Shown: piece by piece, positions 35,826-43,611 of the stretch
Numbering within the stretch: position 1 is the first letter of the stretch
How the letters are laid out: every line of letters begins with the position of its first letter
Assembly (NCBI GenBank): GCA_963724065.1
Contig: CAVRTB010000002.1
Coordinates: forward strand, 372,001-436,000
DNA from: DASRIA01 sp963724065
Lineage (GTDB): Bacteria > Actinomycetota > Thermoleophilia > Solirubrobacterales > JBBDJG01
Length of the DNA: 64,000 nt
Direction: 5' to 3'
Position numbers and translations under genes: made by a program
The notes under the pieces: model-generated
What the model saw: only the letters and a program-made list of their open reading frames with translations
Databases searched by the model: none
Told to the model about the DNA's origin: nothing

Positions 35826-38642
35826 TCACTTCCCCGACGTCTTCACGGTGAACTTGGCCCGGTTGGTGCGCATCGCAGCGTTTGCGGCGTCGCGCCGGAC
35901 GCGCAGCACAGCCTGGACGCGCAGGGTCTTGCGCTTTCTGATGATCGAGCGGGTCTTCTTGGAGACCCTTACGGTCACCGTCAGGGGCTTGCCCACCTTC
36001 CCGGTGAACGACTTGCTGCCGAGCGCCAGCTTGCGCTTCGACTTGCCCTTTCCGGTCCTGATTCGGCTCGCGCTCTCGAGGCGGACGGTGCCCCTGGCGC
36101 TGAACGCGCAGGTCATCCGCACCCCGATCCGGCCGCTGCTGCTCATCTTCACCGAGCGGCTTGTGGCCACGCAGATGCCGGCCTGACGGACGTTGGCCTG
36201 CTCGCAGCCACTGCCGACGTCGTCCAACGAATCGGCCGACACGGAGTCGGTGCCGCTGCCGCACGTCGCTAGCCCCGCAGCGCCGTCCGCGATGTCGATC
36301 GCGTCGTCGCCGGAGCCAGTCGTCACGCTCTCCACGTCGATCCGGACCTGATCGTTCTCGCCCTTCTCTCCGTCGTCCGGTGTGCCCTGCGTGTCGACGG
36401 TGACGTCGGCGCTGCGGCTGGCGTAGGTGACCGTGTCGATGCCTTCGCCACCGGACATCGTGTCAGCGCCCGCGCCGCCGTCGAGCACGTCGTTGCCCGT
36501 GAAGCCGCGCAGCGTGTCGGCGCCGGCCGTGCCGTTCAGAGTGTCGTTGCCCTCGGCTCCGTCGAGAATGTCGTTACCCACGTCGCCGTTGAGCGTGTCG
36601 TTGCCCAGGCCGCCGGACAGGAAGTCGTCGCCCTCGGCGCCCGATATGCGGTCGTTGCCAGGGCCACCGTCGATGTAGTTGACGTCGCCGCTACCGCTGA
36701 GGACGTCGTCGAACGGGGAGCCGCCGATATTCTCGACGTCGAGCGTGACGTCGTCGCCTTCGTCGGGCAACCCGTCGCCACCCGCGACCGCGAGGTTCAC
36801 GTTGACCGGACCGGGGTGTGAGCTGTAGATCGCCGCGTCGCGCCCGGTGCCGCCGATCAGCAAGTCCGCGCCGAGCCCGCCGTCAAGATTGTCGTTGCCG
36901 CCGTTGCCCTGAAGGACGCCGTTGCCGGCGTTCGCGGTGAGGACGTCGTCGTCGATCCCGCCGATCAGGCTCTCGATGTCGCCGGCGACGAGGTCCCCCT
37001 CACCGGCGCGGCCGTCGTCTGCTTGGCCGTTGAGTGTGACACTGACCGGAACCGTGGCGTCCGAGAAATCCGCCGTGTCGACGCCGGCGCCGCCGCTGAT
37101 CGCGTCATTGCCGAAGTCGCCGTGGATGAAGTCGTTGTCCTCGCCACCGTCGAGCAGGTCACCGTCCTCGCCGCCCTCGAGCGTGTCATCGCCCTCGTCA
37201 CCGCTCAGGTCATCGTTGCCGCCGTGTCCCTGAAGCAGGTCGTCGCCGGGGCCGCCGAGCAAGATGTTCGGACCCGCGTCGCCCTTCAGCACGTCGCCTC
37301 CATTCCCGCCGATCAGGTCTTCGACGTTGTCGACGATCTCGTCGCCCTGATCAGTCTCGGGGTTGAAGTCGCTCGCCCCCCCGTCGTTGGCCGCCCCGTC
37401 GATCGAAGCCGCGACCGCCTCGGCGCGTCCCTCATAGGAGACCGCGTCGCCGCCGTCCCCACCGTCGTAGGTGTCCGGGCCCGTGCCGCCGTCCATCAGG
37501 TCGTCGCCGCCGCCGCCCTCGATCACGTTCTGGCCCGAGGGCTCCACGCGCGGCCCGTCGCCGTAGAGCGGGTCGGTGTCATTGCCGATCAGGAAGTCGT
37601 TCTGTGGCGAGCCGATGATGTTCTCGACGTCCTCGCCCACGCAGTCGTTCTCGCCCGCGACCCCGTCGTCAGGCGTGCAGTCGAACCGCCGCTCGGGCTC
37701 GATGACGTCAGGATCCTCACGGCAAGATTCATACGTCAGATAAGAATCTGGCCCACACGGAAGTCCGTTCTCGACAGTCGCCGACTTGATGTTTGGGCGG
37801 CAGTCAGAGCGCGCCCCGACCGAGGTGGGCCCATCCTTGAGGATGTCGGGATCGGTCGGCAGCACGCCGTCAAGCGTGACCGTCACCGGGGCGGTCTTGT
37901 CCGAATAGTCGACAGTGTCCCTGCCGAGCGCACCACAGATCCTGTCGGGAGCGTTCCCGGGGCCTCCATTCAATGTCTCACCGAAGATCCCGCCGATGAT
38001 CTCGTCGCTGCCCATACCGCCGATGATGCTTTCGGTGTTGCCGATGCTCTCCTGCGCGCCGTCGTCATCCTGCCCGGCGCGACCGGGACGCAGGTCGGTG
38101 CGAATCGGACCCGTCCGGGTGGCGAACGTGACGGTGTCGAAGCCCTGTCCGGCATCGATGGTGTCGGCACAGTCACGAGAATCGGGAGTGTCCTGGCAGT
38201 AGGTGGGGCTAAGGGGGTCGAGGTCAATGCCACCCCGGCCGCTGTCTATGACGTCGGAGCCCGAACCCCCGAAAATAGTGTCGGCGATCTGGCTGCCGTT
38301 CAAAGTGTCGTCGCCGTCGCCGCCGTCGATCTCCGTGTGCGCGATGTCTAGCGCAGCGCAGGTGGCAGTGTTGGGGCCGGCCGCCGCGCATCCGGCCCCC
38401 GGGGTCACGCCCGCGGGATCGGTCACCGTGAAGACGCCGCCCGCGAGCGACACCGTGATGACGTTGACCTCGGGCCCGCCGGTCACGTCGAGCCTCGTGA
38501 CGTCGACCTCGCTGAACGGGTCGAGCTCCGTGACGACGGTCGCCGTCGTCGCGCCCATCGCTGTCGCCGGCAACGCCACCACAACGGCGAGCGCCGCTAT
38601 AAAAGCAATCCGGAGCGACATTGCGCGCCGGCTCAGGCCCAC
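35826..38642 (-). CDS. Secreted RTX-like GGxGxD-repeat protein
   Basis: The protein (~938 residues) has a signal peptide (MSLRIAFIAALAVVVALPATAMGA) and then long arrays of hemolysin-type nonapeptides such as GGPGDDLLQG, GGEGIDTV and GNDTLNGDVGNDILDG, which fold as calcium-binding beta-rolls. Interspersed units with VTLDGVLPTD and SVTLNGQADDG separate blocks. The C-terminal ~110 residues are basic and beta-rich. GTG at 38642 was chosen because GAGGT lies 5 bases upstream; ATG at 38621 is the alternative, and the longer frame to 38708 lacks support. It is probably Sec-exported and surface-bound or released. Function unknown. Confidence 0.82.
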   Translation of the reverse strand: MGLSRRAMSLRIAFIAALAVVVALPATAMGATTATVVTELDPFSEVDVTRLDVTGGPEVNVITVSLAGGVFTVTDPAGVTPGAGCAAAGPNTATCAALDIAHTEIDGGDGDDTLNGSQIADTIFGGSGSDVIDSGRGGIDLDPLSPTYCQDTPDSRDCADTIDAGQGFDTVTFATRTGPIRTDLRPGRAGQDDDGAQESIGNTESIIGGMGSDEIIGGIFGETLNGGPGNAPDRICGALGRDTVDYSDKTAPVTVTLDGVLPTDPDILKDGPTSVGARSDCRPNIKSATVENGLPCGPDSYLTYESCREDPDVIEPERRFDCTPDDGVAGENDCVGEDVENIIGSPQNDFLIGNDTDPLYGDGPRVEPSGQNVIEGGGGDDLMDGGTGPDTYDGGDGGDAVSYEGRAEAVAASIDGAANDGGASDFNPETDQGDEIVDNVEDLIGGNGGDVLKGDAGPNILLGGPGDDLLQGHGGNDDLSGDEGDDTLEGGEDGDLLDGGEDNDFIHGDFGNDAISGGAGVDTADFSDATVPVSVTLNGQADDGRAGEGDLVAGDIESLIGGIDDDVLTANAGNGVLQGNGGNDNLDGGLGADLLIGGTGRDAAIYSSHPGPVNVNLAVAGGDGLPDEGDDVTLDVENIGGSPFDDVLSGSGDVNYIDGGPGNDRISGAEGDDFLSGGLGNDTLNGDVGNDILDGAEGNDTLNGTAGADTLRGFTGNDVLDGGAGADTMSGGEGIDTVTYASRSADVTVDTQGTPDDGEKGENDQVRIDVESVTTGSGDDAIDIADGAAGLATCGSGTDSVSADSLDDVGSGCEQANVRQAGICVATSRSVKMSSSGRIGVRMTCAFSARGTVRLESASRIRTGKGKSKRKLALGSKSFTGKVGKPLTVTVRVSKKTRSIIRKRKTLRVQAVLRVRRDAANAAMRTNRAKFTVKTSGK

Positions 38643-38731
38643 GGATACCTCAAAACTCTCCACTCTCCCAAGAACTCTCCCGCGCCCCTCGCGGAGCGCC
38701 CTGCTCAAACATACCCAATTGGAGGAGTTTC

Positions 38732-38782
38732 ATGTCGGGCGCCGACGCCCCTACTAGAACATTCGTCCAATCCGGTACTTGA
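38732..38782 (+). CDS. Possible 16-residue leader peptide
   Basis: An ATG at 38732 follows a near-perfect Shine-Dalgarno sequence (GGAGGAG, 5-base spacing) and is followed by 15 codons and a TGA: MSGADAPTRTFVQSGT. It is too short for family assignment. It points toward the + strand secreted protein gene, 440 bases away, so it is not an obvious leader for that gene. The good ribosome site is the only evidence; it could be chance. Confidence 0.25.
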   Translation: MSGADAPTRTFVQSGT

Positions 38783-39130
38783 CACGACTATAGAACCTGG
38801 TTTCAAGAGCTGCGCAACTAATTCTCCTGATGCAATCCCGGTCGCTCCCCGGCGAGCCGAGCTGCTGCCCAGTCGAAGATAGACAACGTGCGAGGGTCGT
38901 GCGCCGGTTCGTGCAGATCCGTTTCTGGATCGAAATGCACGTCCGCCGCGGCCCCTCCGAGCGCTCCCCGAAGACATCTCGAACGGTCGGCCAGGGGTCC
39001 GCCGCGACGTCGCGCGACGAACCTTTTTGTGCCTGCAAAACCGCCCTTAGCTATGGTGGATTCGGGCCTCGGGGAGGCCCCGGAAATTACCAACCAGAGC
39101 CAAGTATCTGTGCTAGAGTCGGCCGCGGTT

Positions 39131-39219
39131 CGCCCCTAGGTTGACAGCGTTAGGGCGAGCCGGGTAAGTGCAACCAAGAGCATGGATGCTCGAACCAACC
39201 CCTGTAAGGGGAGGGAGGC
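39131..39219 (+). promoter_or_regulatory. Hairpin-rich 5' leader, possible regulatory RNA
   Basis: Three hairpins follow each other just before the gene at 39225: 39131-39157 (CGCCCCTA with TAGGGCG, one bulge), 39178-39191 (GAGCAT with ATGCTC, perfect) and 39199-39211 (CCCCT with AGGGG, perfect). The right arm of the third runs into the ribosome site (GGAGGGAGG, 39210-39218), so its folding could hide the site. The layout resembles a riboswitch or translational leader, but I could not match it to a known class. A TTGACA at 39141 lies inside hairpin 1 and could instead be a -35 element. Confidence 0.4.
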
Positions 39220-39224
39220 GTTAT

Positions 39225-39971
39225 ATGACCATCAGGAAGAGGATGGTGTTGCCGCTGGCGCTTGCCCTTGGAGCAGTTGGAGTGATGGTGATGGCCTCGA
39301 TGGCCTCCGCCACGCACCCTCGGCCCAAGGGAGCAACGCCGCTGCGCGTATCGCTCGTGCCCGCGTACAACGCGTGCACGGCACCGAACCGGACCCACGG
39401 GCCGCCGCTGGCGTTCCCGTCGTGTAACCCGCCGGTTCAGTCGTCCACCGCAATCACGATCGGATCGCCCGACGCCAACGGCGCCGCGGCGAACTCCGAG
39501 GGCAACGTGAAGCTCTCAGTATTCGTTGGAGTTCCGGGTCCGCCCGATGACTCCGACGTATTGATCACGGCAAGCATCACGGACGTGCGCTGCAAGGCCG
39601 GCACGACCGCATGCGGCAGCGCGAACGCTGCTGACGGTGCGGACTACACCGGTGAGGTGCAGGGCAACGCGACGATCCGGATCACCGACCACTTCAACGC
39701 AGTTGTTGCAGGTGGCGGAACGGACCCGGGAACCGTCGTGGACATCCCGTTCCCGGTCGCGGCGAGCTGTGCCGCAACCGGAAGCACCGCGATCGGAGGC
39801 ACATGCACGGCGACCACGTCGGCAAACGCCACCGTTCCGGGCGCAGTGAAGGACGCGAAGCGCGCAATCGTCGAGGTCGGTCAGATCACCATCACCGATG
39901 GTGGCTCTGACGGCGTCAACGGCACGCTGCCGAACACCCTCTTCGAGGTCCAGGGAATCTTCATTCCTTAG
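39225..39971 (+). CDS. Small secreted protein with alanine/glycine-rich beta fold
   Basis: The 248-residue protein has a signal peptide (KRMVLPLALALGAVGVMVMASMASA) and a mature part with four cysteines, two in VRCKAGTTACGSA and two further along, and many short T/V/I strands (TITIGSP, GNATIRITDHFN, IVEVGQITITDGG). Similar proteins are common in Thermoleophilia, but I do not know their function. ATG at 39225 follows GGAGGGAGG. An upstream GTG-frame extension to 39168 adds residues before the signal peptide and is not needed. A strong terminator follows at 40011. Confidence 0.8.
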   Translation: MTIRKRMVLPLALALGAVGVMVMASMASATHPRPKGATPLRVSLVPAYNACTAPNRTHGPPLAFPSCNPPVQSSTAITIGSPDANGAAANSEGNVKLSVFVGVPGPPDDSDVLITASITDVRCKAGTTACGSANAADGADYTGEVQGNATIRITDHFNAVVAGGGTDPGTVVDIPFPVAASCAATGSTAIGGTCTATTSANATVPGAVKDAKRAIVEVGQITITDGGSDGVNGTLPNTLFEVQGIFIP

Positions 39972-40010
39972 TCCGCGAAGTTGAGCGCTCGCCTCGGTGA
40001 GCGCGACGGC

Positions 40011-40055
40011 AAAGGCCGGGAGTGGGGCCACCGCTCCCGGCCTTTCGCTATTTTT
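40011..40055 (+). terminator. Rho-independent terminator
   Basis: A perfect 12-bp stem (AAAGGCCGGGAG at 40011-40022 with CTCCCGGCCTTT at 40034-40045) and an 11-base loop are followed by CGCTATTTTT. This ends the transcript of the small secreted protein gene 40 bases downstream of its stop. Confidence 0.85.
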
Positions 40056-40101
40056 GAGCGGCTTTGATCCGCATACATCGACCTTCCGTAGGAGTCACCT
40101 G

Positions 40102-40617
40102 ATGAAGCTGTTGCTCGATCGGAGCCGGATTTCCCGGCTGACTGTGGTCATTTTCCTGGCGCTGGGCGCTGCCGTCGTGAGCGGATGCGGCGACGATGAG
40201 AAGGGCGGCGGCAACGGCCGGTTCAACGTGTCGGGGAAGGTGGACCACTTCGCCGGCCCGACGCCACTGATCGCGCGGCTCAGCGCGTCTTCGCGCAACG
40301 CGGATGGCGACGTCATCTATCGCTGGCGCTTCGACGACGGCACCTCGAGCACCAAGCCCGAGGTCACGCACTCGTTCCCGCGGGCGGGCTACTACCAGGT
40401 GATCCTCGACGCTCGTGACGAGAGCGGCAACAACGACCGCGAGACCTTCCTATTCGGCGCGTGGCCTCCCAAGCAGTGGTCGGAGGCGCAGAAGACGCCC
40501 CTCACGAAGACCGGCGCGCTCTCGGCGCAGAAGGTGCAGCAGGCCCGCACCGACAAGCGCCGCAAGGAGCTCCGCGAGGAGCTTCGCCGCCGCGCACGCG
40601 AGCAGATCGAGGGCTAG
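40102..40617 (+). CDS. PKD-domain lipoprotein
   Basis: The 171-residue protein has a lipobox (AAVVSGCGDDE; the cysteine is the predicted lipidation site, near residue 29) after a short hydrophobic signal. The mature part contains a single PKD/Ig-like domain with YRWRFDDGTSS and THSFPRAGYYQVILDARDES, and ends in a charged helix. ATG at 40102 follows AGGAG with ~7-base spacing. It is anchored to the outer face of the membrane and may bind protein or sugar. It is convergent with the next gene (4-base overlap). Confidence 0.83.
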   Translation: MKLLLDRSRISRLTVVIFLALGAAVVSGCGDDEKGGGNGRFNVSGKVDHFAGPTPLIARLSASSRNADGDVIYRWRFDDGTSSTKPEVTHSFPRAGYYQVILDARDESGNNDRETFLFGAWPPKQWSEAQKTPLTKTGALSAQKVQQARTDKRRKELREELRRRAREQIEG

Positions 40618-41009
40618 TTCTGCTGCTGGATCGCGGCTTCGAGGACGCCGGCCTGCTGGCGGCCGTCCTTACCGCACCTGCGTAGCGCCTTGCTCTGCTC
40701 CCGCATGAGCTGCTCGAGCGTGTAGTTCTTCTTCTCGACGGGGATCTCGATGCTCGCGTCGGCGTTCTCGCGATAGACGCTCGACAGTTCGCTGACCGCC
40801 GTGAGCATCGCCTCGAAGCTGCGGTCGAACAGGTCGCTCGGCTCGGTCTGGTGGAGCGAGCAGAAGTCGGCGATGTCGCCGCGCGCCTGGATGACGGAAA
40901 GCTTCTCGCTGCTCGAGAGCCCGCCGCCGCCGCTGTCGTCGCCGCAACCGCCCACGAGCAGCGCGCCGGCGACTGCCGCGGAGATGATCCATGTCCGTGT
41001 CGGCCTCAT
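40614..41009 (-). CDS. Small lipoprotein of unknown function
   Basis: The 131-residue protein has a lipobox (AGALLVGGCGDDSGG, cysteine near residue 22) and a mostly helical mature part (LSVIQARGDIADFCSLH, MLTAVSELSSVYREN, LEQLMREQSKALRRCG) with two further cysteines that could pair. It does not resemble a family I know. Its stop overlaps that of the PKD lipoprotein gene tail to tail, and it diverges from the dioxygenase gene with a 52-base gap. Confidence 0.8.
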   Translation of the reverse strand: MRPTRTWIISAAVAGALLVGGCGDDSGGGGLSSSEKLSVIQARGDIADFCSLHQTEPSDLFDRSFEAMLTAVSELSSVYRENADASIEIPVEKKNYTLEQLMREQSKALRRCGKDGRQQAGVLEAAIQQQN

Positions 41010-41061
41010 GCGGTCGGTAACTGTACAGAACCCCCAAGGCGGCGGTGCTAGTGTCGCGCCG

Positions 41062-41820
41062 ATGAGTGCCGCAGAGCAGGCGCAGATTCTCGGGGCTGCT
41101 CGGATGGAGGCCTTCGAGCGCGACGGGTACCTGGTGTTGGACTCGGTCGACGGCGGCCCGCTCGATCTCGACGCGATCGTCGAGGACCTCGCCGGCCTCT
41201 ACGGCGCCCCGATGCGCAACGAGGGGGGTGTCATCTACTACCGCAACCGCATCATGGATGCGTGGCGGATCAACGATCGCGTAAAGCGGCTTGCGCTCGC
41301 CCCGGACGTGCTGAGCGTCCTGGAGGGGCTCTACGGCCGGCGGCCGCTTCCGTTCCAGACGCTCAACTTCCGGACCGGCACACAGCAGGCGACGCACTCC
41401 GACGCGATGCATTTCAGCTCCGACCCCGGCGGCTACATGTGCGGCGTCTGGGTCGCGCTCGAAGACGTCGACATGGACAACGGGCCACTCGTCTACTACC
41501 CCGGCAGCCACCGGCTGCCGCAAGTCACGATGCAGGATCTGGGCCTGCGCTCGGAGCGCGACGACTACCCCGAGTACGAGCGTCACGTCGCGGAGGTGAT
41601 CGAGCGCGAGGGCCTCGAGCCCCGGTACGGGGTCATGGCCAAGGGCCAGGCCATCGTGTGGGCCGCCAACCTCCTGCACGGCGGCGCTCCGCAGGCCGAC
41701 CGCAGCCGCAGCCGGCACAGTCAGGTCACACACGTGTTCTTCGAGGGATGCCGCTACTACACGCCGATGCTGAGCGACTCGGAGCGGATTCACTGGCGCG
41801 ACCCGACGTGGATCGCCTGA
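41062..41820 (+). CDS. Phytanoyl-CoA dioxygenase-like Fe(II)/2-oxoglutarate enzyme
   Basis: The 252-residue protein carries the Fe-binding HxD motif in THSDAMHFSS (near 112) and a distal histidine in ANLLHGGAPQADRSRSRHS, where the following arginine would bind 2-oxoglutarate. ALEDVDMDNGPLVYYPGSHRLP is the usual family signature. It probably hydroxylates a small molecule. ATG at 41062 is the first start after the divergent lipoprotein gene. The next gene, a glycosyltransferase, follows after 7 bases, so its substrate may be a sugar- or lipid-linked compound. Confidence 0.85.
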   Translation: MSAAEQAQILGAARMEAFERDGYLVLDSVDGGPLDLDAIVEDLAGLYGAPMRNEGGVIYYRNRIMDAWRINDRVKRLALAPDVLSVLEGLYGRRPLPFQTLNFRTGTQQATHSDAMHFSSDPGGYMCGVWVALEDVDMDNGPLVYYPGSHRLPQVTMQDLGLRSERDDYPEYERHVAEVIEREGLEPRYGVMAKGQAIVWAANLLHGGAPQADRSRSRHSQVTHVFFEGCRYYTPMLSDSERIHWRDPTWIA

Positions 41821-41827
41821 CACTCGC

Positions 41828-42832
41828 GTGCGCTTGAAGCGCAAGCGCATCCTGTTCGTCTTCACGCGCGAGTCGAGCTTCATCGCGATCGACCGCGCGC
41901 TGCTGGGCGAGCGATGGGACGTCGCCGAGTGGCGCCAGCAGGGACCCGTCGTGAACGTCTTCAAGCTCCTGCGCGAGGTGGCGCGCAGCGACCTCGTGTT
42001 CGGGTGGTTCGCGTCGTGGCACACCTTCCTGCCGGTGCTGCTCGCGCGACTGATGCGCAAGCCGGCGGTGATCGTGATCGGGGGCTACGACACGGCGCGG
42101 ATGCCCGAGATCGGATACGGGCTCCAGCAGCGCGGTGCGATGCGCGCGATCAGCCGCTGGGTGATGCGCCACGCGAGCCGGCTCGTGACCAACTCCGGCT
42201 ACAGCCGCGCCGAGGCGGCACGCAACGTGGGCCTCGATCCGGACAGCGTGACGCTGGTCTACCACGGCGTGCCCGACCCCTTCGGGGAGCTCCCGACCCC
42301 GGATCGCGAGCGGCTCGCGCTCACGGTCGGCATCGTCGAGCGGCGCAACCTCGAGCGCAAGGGGCTGCGGCCGTTCGTGGAGGCGGCCGCCCGGCTCCCG
42401 GACGTCGCGTTCCTGCTCGCGGGTCGCTGGGACGACGAATCCGCCGACGCACTGCGTGACCAGGCGCCGCCCAACGTGACGCTCACGGGGTGGGTCGAGC
42501 AGGAGGTGCTGAACGAGCAGATGCGGCGTGCCTCCGTGTACGTGCAGGCCTCCGCGCACGAGGGCTTCGGCCTCTCCGTGGCCGAGGCGATGCTCGCGGG
42601 CTGCATCCCCGTCACGACGCGCGCGGGGGCGCTGCCCGAGGTCGTCGGCGACGCCGGGGTACTGGTCGACGATGCGCATCCGCAGCGTCTCGCCGACGCA
42701 ATCACCGAGGCCCTCGGGATGGACGCCGGCGCGCGCCGGCGCGCGCGCGAGCGCATCCTCCAGAACTTCGGGCTGGACGTGCGGCGCAGCGGCTTGCATC
42801 GCGTCGTCCAGGAGGAGCTCGGCGAGTCGTGA
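41828..42832 (+). CDS. GT4-family glycosyltransferase
   Basis: The 334-residue protein has GT-B features: an N-terminal RILFVFTRESSFIAIDRALL domain, VIGGYDTARMPEIGYGL, TNSGYSRAEAARNVGLD, and the donor-site EX7E region in SAHEGFGLSVAEAMLAG near 240-256. GTG at 41828 lies 7 bases after the dioxygenase. The tail-to-tail neighbour is a TauE/SafE-like gene. Donor and acceptor are unknown. Confidence 0.87.
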   Translation: MRLKRKRILFVFTRESSFIAIDRALLGERWDVAEWRQQGPVVNVFKLLREVARSDLVFGWFASWHTFLPVLLARLMRKPAVIVIGGYDTARMPEIGYGLQQRGAMRAISRWVMRHASRLVTNSGYSRAEAARNVGLDPDSVTLVYHGVPDPFGELPTPDRERLALTVGIVERRNLERKGLRPFVEAAARLPDVAFLLAGRWDDESADALRDQAPPNVTLTGWVEQEVLNEQMRRASVYVQASAHEGFGLSVAEAMLAGCIPVTTRAGALPEVVGDAGVLVDDAHPQRLADAITEALGMDAGARRRARERILQNFGLDVRRSGLHRVVQEELGES

Positions 42833-42835
42833 CCC

Positions 42836-43231
42836 TCAGCTGAGCGTGTCCAGCCGGTCGGGCGGGTCGCCCTGGAACGAGCGGCGCACCAGTTGCGCCG
42901 CGAAGAACAGCGCAAGGCATGCGAAGCCCACCTCGAGTGCGCGCTCCGCGATGTTGTTGGCGACCACCGTCCCGACCACCACGCCGAACGGCGAGAGGAT
43001 GCCGATCACCAATGCGTCACGGACGGCCACGTTGCCGTAGCCGTACTGGCGCCAGGTGCCGGCGAGCGCGACCATCACGATCGCGACGAGCGAGGTCGCC
43101 TCCGCCTCGAGCTGTGACAGGCCGATGAAGAGCACGAGCGCGGGGACGAACAGGATGCCTCCGCCGACTCCCACGAGTCCCCCTACGGCGCCGGCCAGGA
43201 AGCCCACCAGGACGGCGGCGAGCTCGCTCAA
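42836..43231 (-). CDS. Half-size TauE/SafE-family membrane protein
   Basis: The 131-residue protein has the TauE/SafE start LVGFLAGAVGGLVGVGGGILFVPALVLF followed by three to four membrane helices (ATSLVAIVMVALAGTWRQYGYGNV). It is half the size of a usual family member, which has two such repeats. The TTG at 43231 overlaps the stop of the next upstream gene (TTGA), so the two halves are translated as a pair. They probably form a heterodimeric anion exporter or importer. Confidence 0.8.
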   Translation of the reverse strand: MSELAAVLVGFLAGAVGGLVGVGGGILFVPALVLFIGLSQLEAEATSLVAIVMVALAGTWRQYGYGNVAVRDALVIGILSPFGVVVGTVVANNIAERALEVGFACLALFFAAQLVRRSFQGDPPDRLDTLS

Positions 43232-43590
43232 CGGACCAGCAGCTCGATCGCGACGATCACGAGCAGAGCGGCGAACAGGAGCGACACGGCCCTGCCCGGG
43301 AGCCGCTGCTGGACCGCGGTGCCGGCGACCACGCCCGCGACGGCGGGCACGCCGACGAGGAAGCCTTCCGCGAGCTCGACGTTGCCGTAGGTCCCGTGCG
43401 CGATCGCGGCGAGCGTCGCGACGATCACGATCGCGGCGAGGGACGTCCCGGTCGCGATGTGCTCCGTGTATCCGAACCACATGATCAGGAGGGGCACGAT
43501 CACCGTGCCGCCGCCGACGCCGAACAGCCCGCTGAAGGCCCCGGCCGCGGTCGCGATCACGGCCAGCTTCAACACGCGTGGCCCCGACAT
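43228..43590 (-). CDS. Half-size TauE/SafE-family membrane protein, partner
   Basis: The 120-residue protein begins LKLAVIATAAGAFSGLFGVGGGTVIVPLL and has ATSLAAIVIVATLAAIAHGTYGNV, the same pattern as its downstream partner but not identical, consistent with an old duplication. The ATG at 43588-43590 is the start; a much longer same-frame ORF upstream is a shadow of otsB. It diverges from otsB with a 21-base gap. TauE/SafE proteins move sulfonate or sulfite-like anions; substrate here unknown. Confidence 0.82.
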   Translation of the reverse strand: MSGPRVLKLAVIATAAGAFSGLFGVGGGTVIVPLLIMWFGYTEHIATGTSLAAIVIVATLAAIAHGTYGNVELAEGFLVGVPAVAGVVAGTAVQQRLPGRAVSLLFAALLVIVAIELLVR

Positions 43591-43611
43591 GGTCGGGGAT
43601 ACTAGAGCGGC

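Larger units (their letters stand above)
38643..39224. other. 582-bp intergenic region with small ORF and structured leader
   Basis: This divergent gap separates the RTX-like gene (-) and the small secreted protein (+). It looks less GC-rich than its surroundings. It contains a 16-codon ORF with a strong ribosome site at 38732-38782, a TATAGT hexamer on the - strand near 38787-38792 that may belong to the RTX promoter, and three hairpins in the leader of the + gene (39131-39211). The section 38800-39120 shows no gene or RNA that I can name. Confidence 0.5.

Noticed and set aside
35826..38642. RTX repeats as a CRISPR or tandem DNA repeat
   Set aside because: The repetition is at the protein level (GGxGxD) with varied bases. 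There are no regular spacers or identical direct repeats.
38779..38806. TTGACA at 38779 as a + strand promoter
   Set aside because: No TATAAT-like hexamer is found 16-18 bases further on; the best AT-rich piece (ACTATA) is too close.
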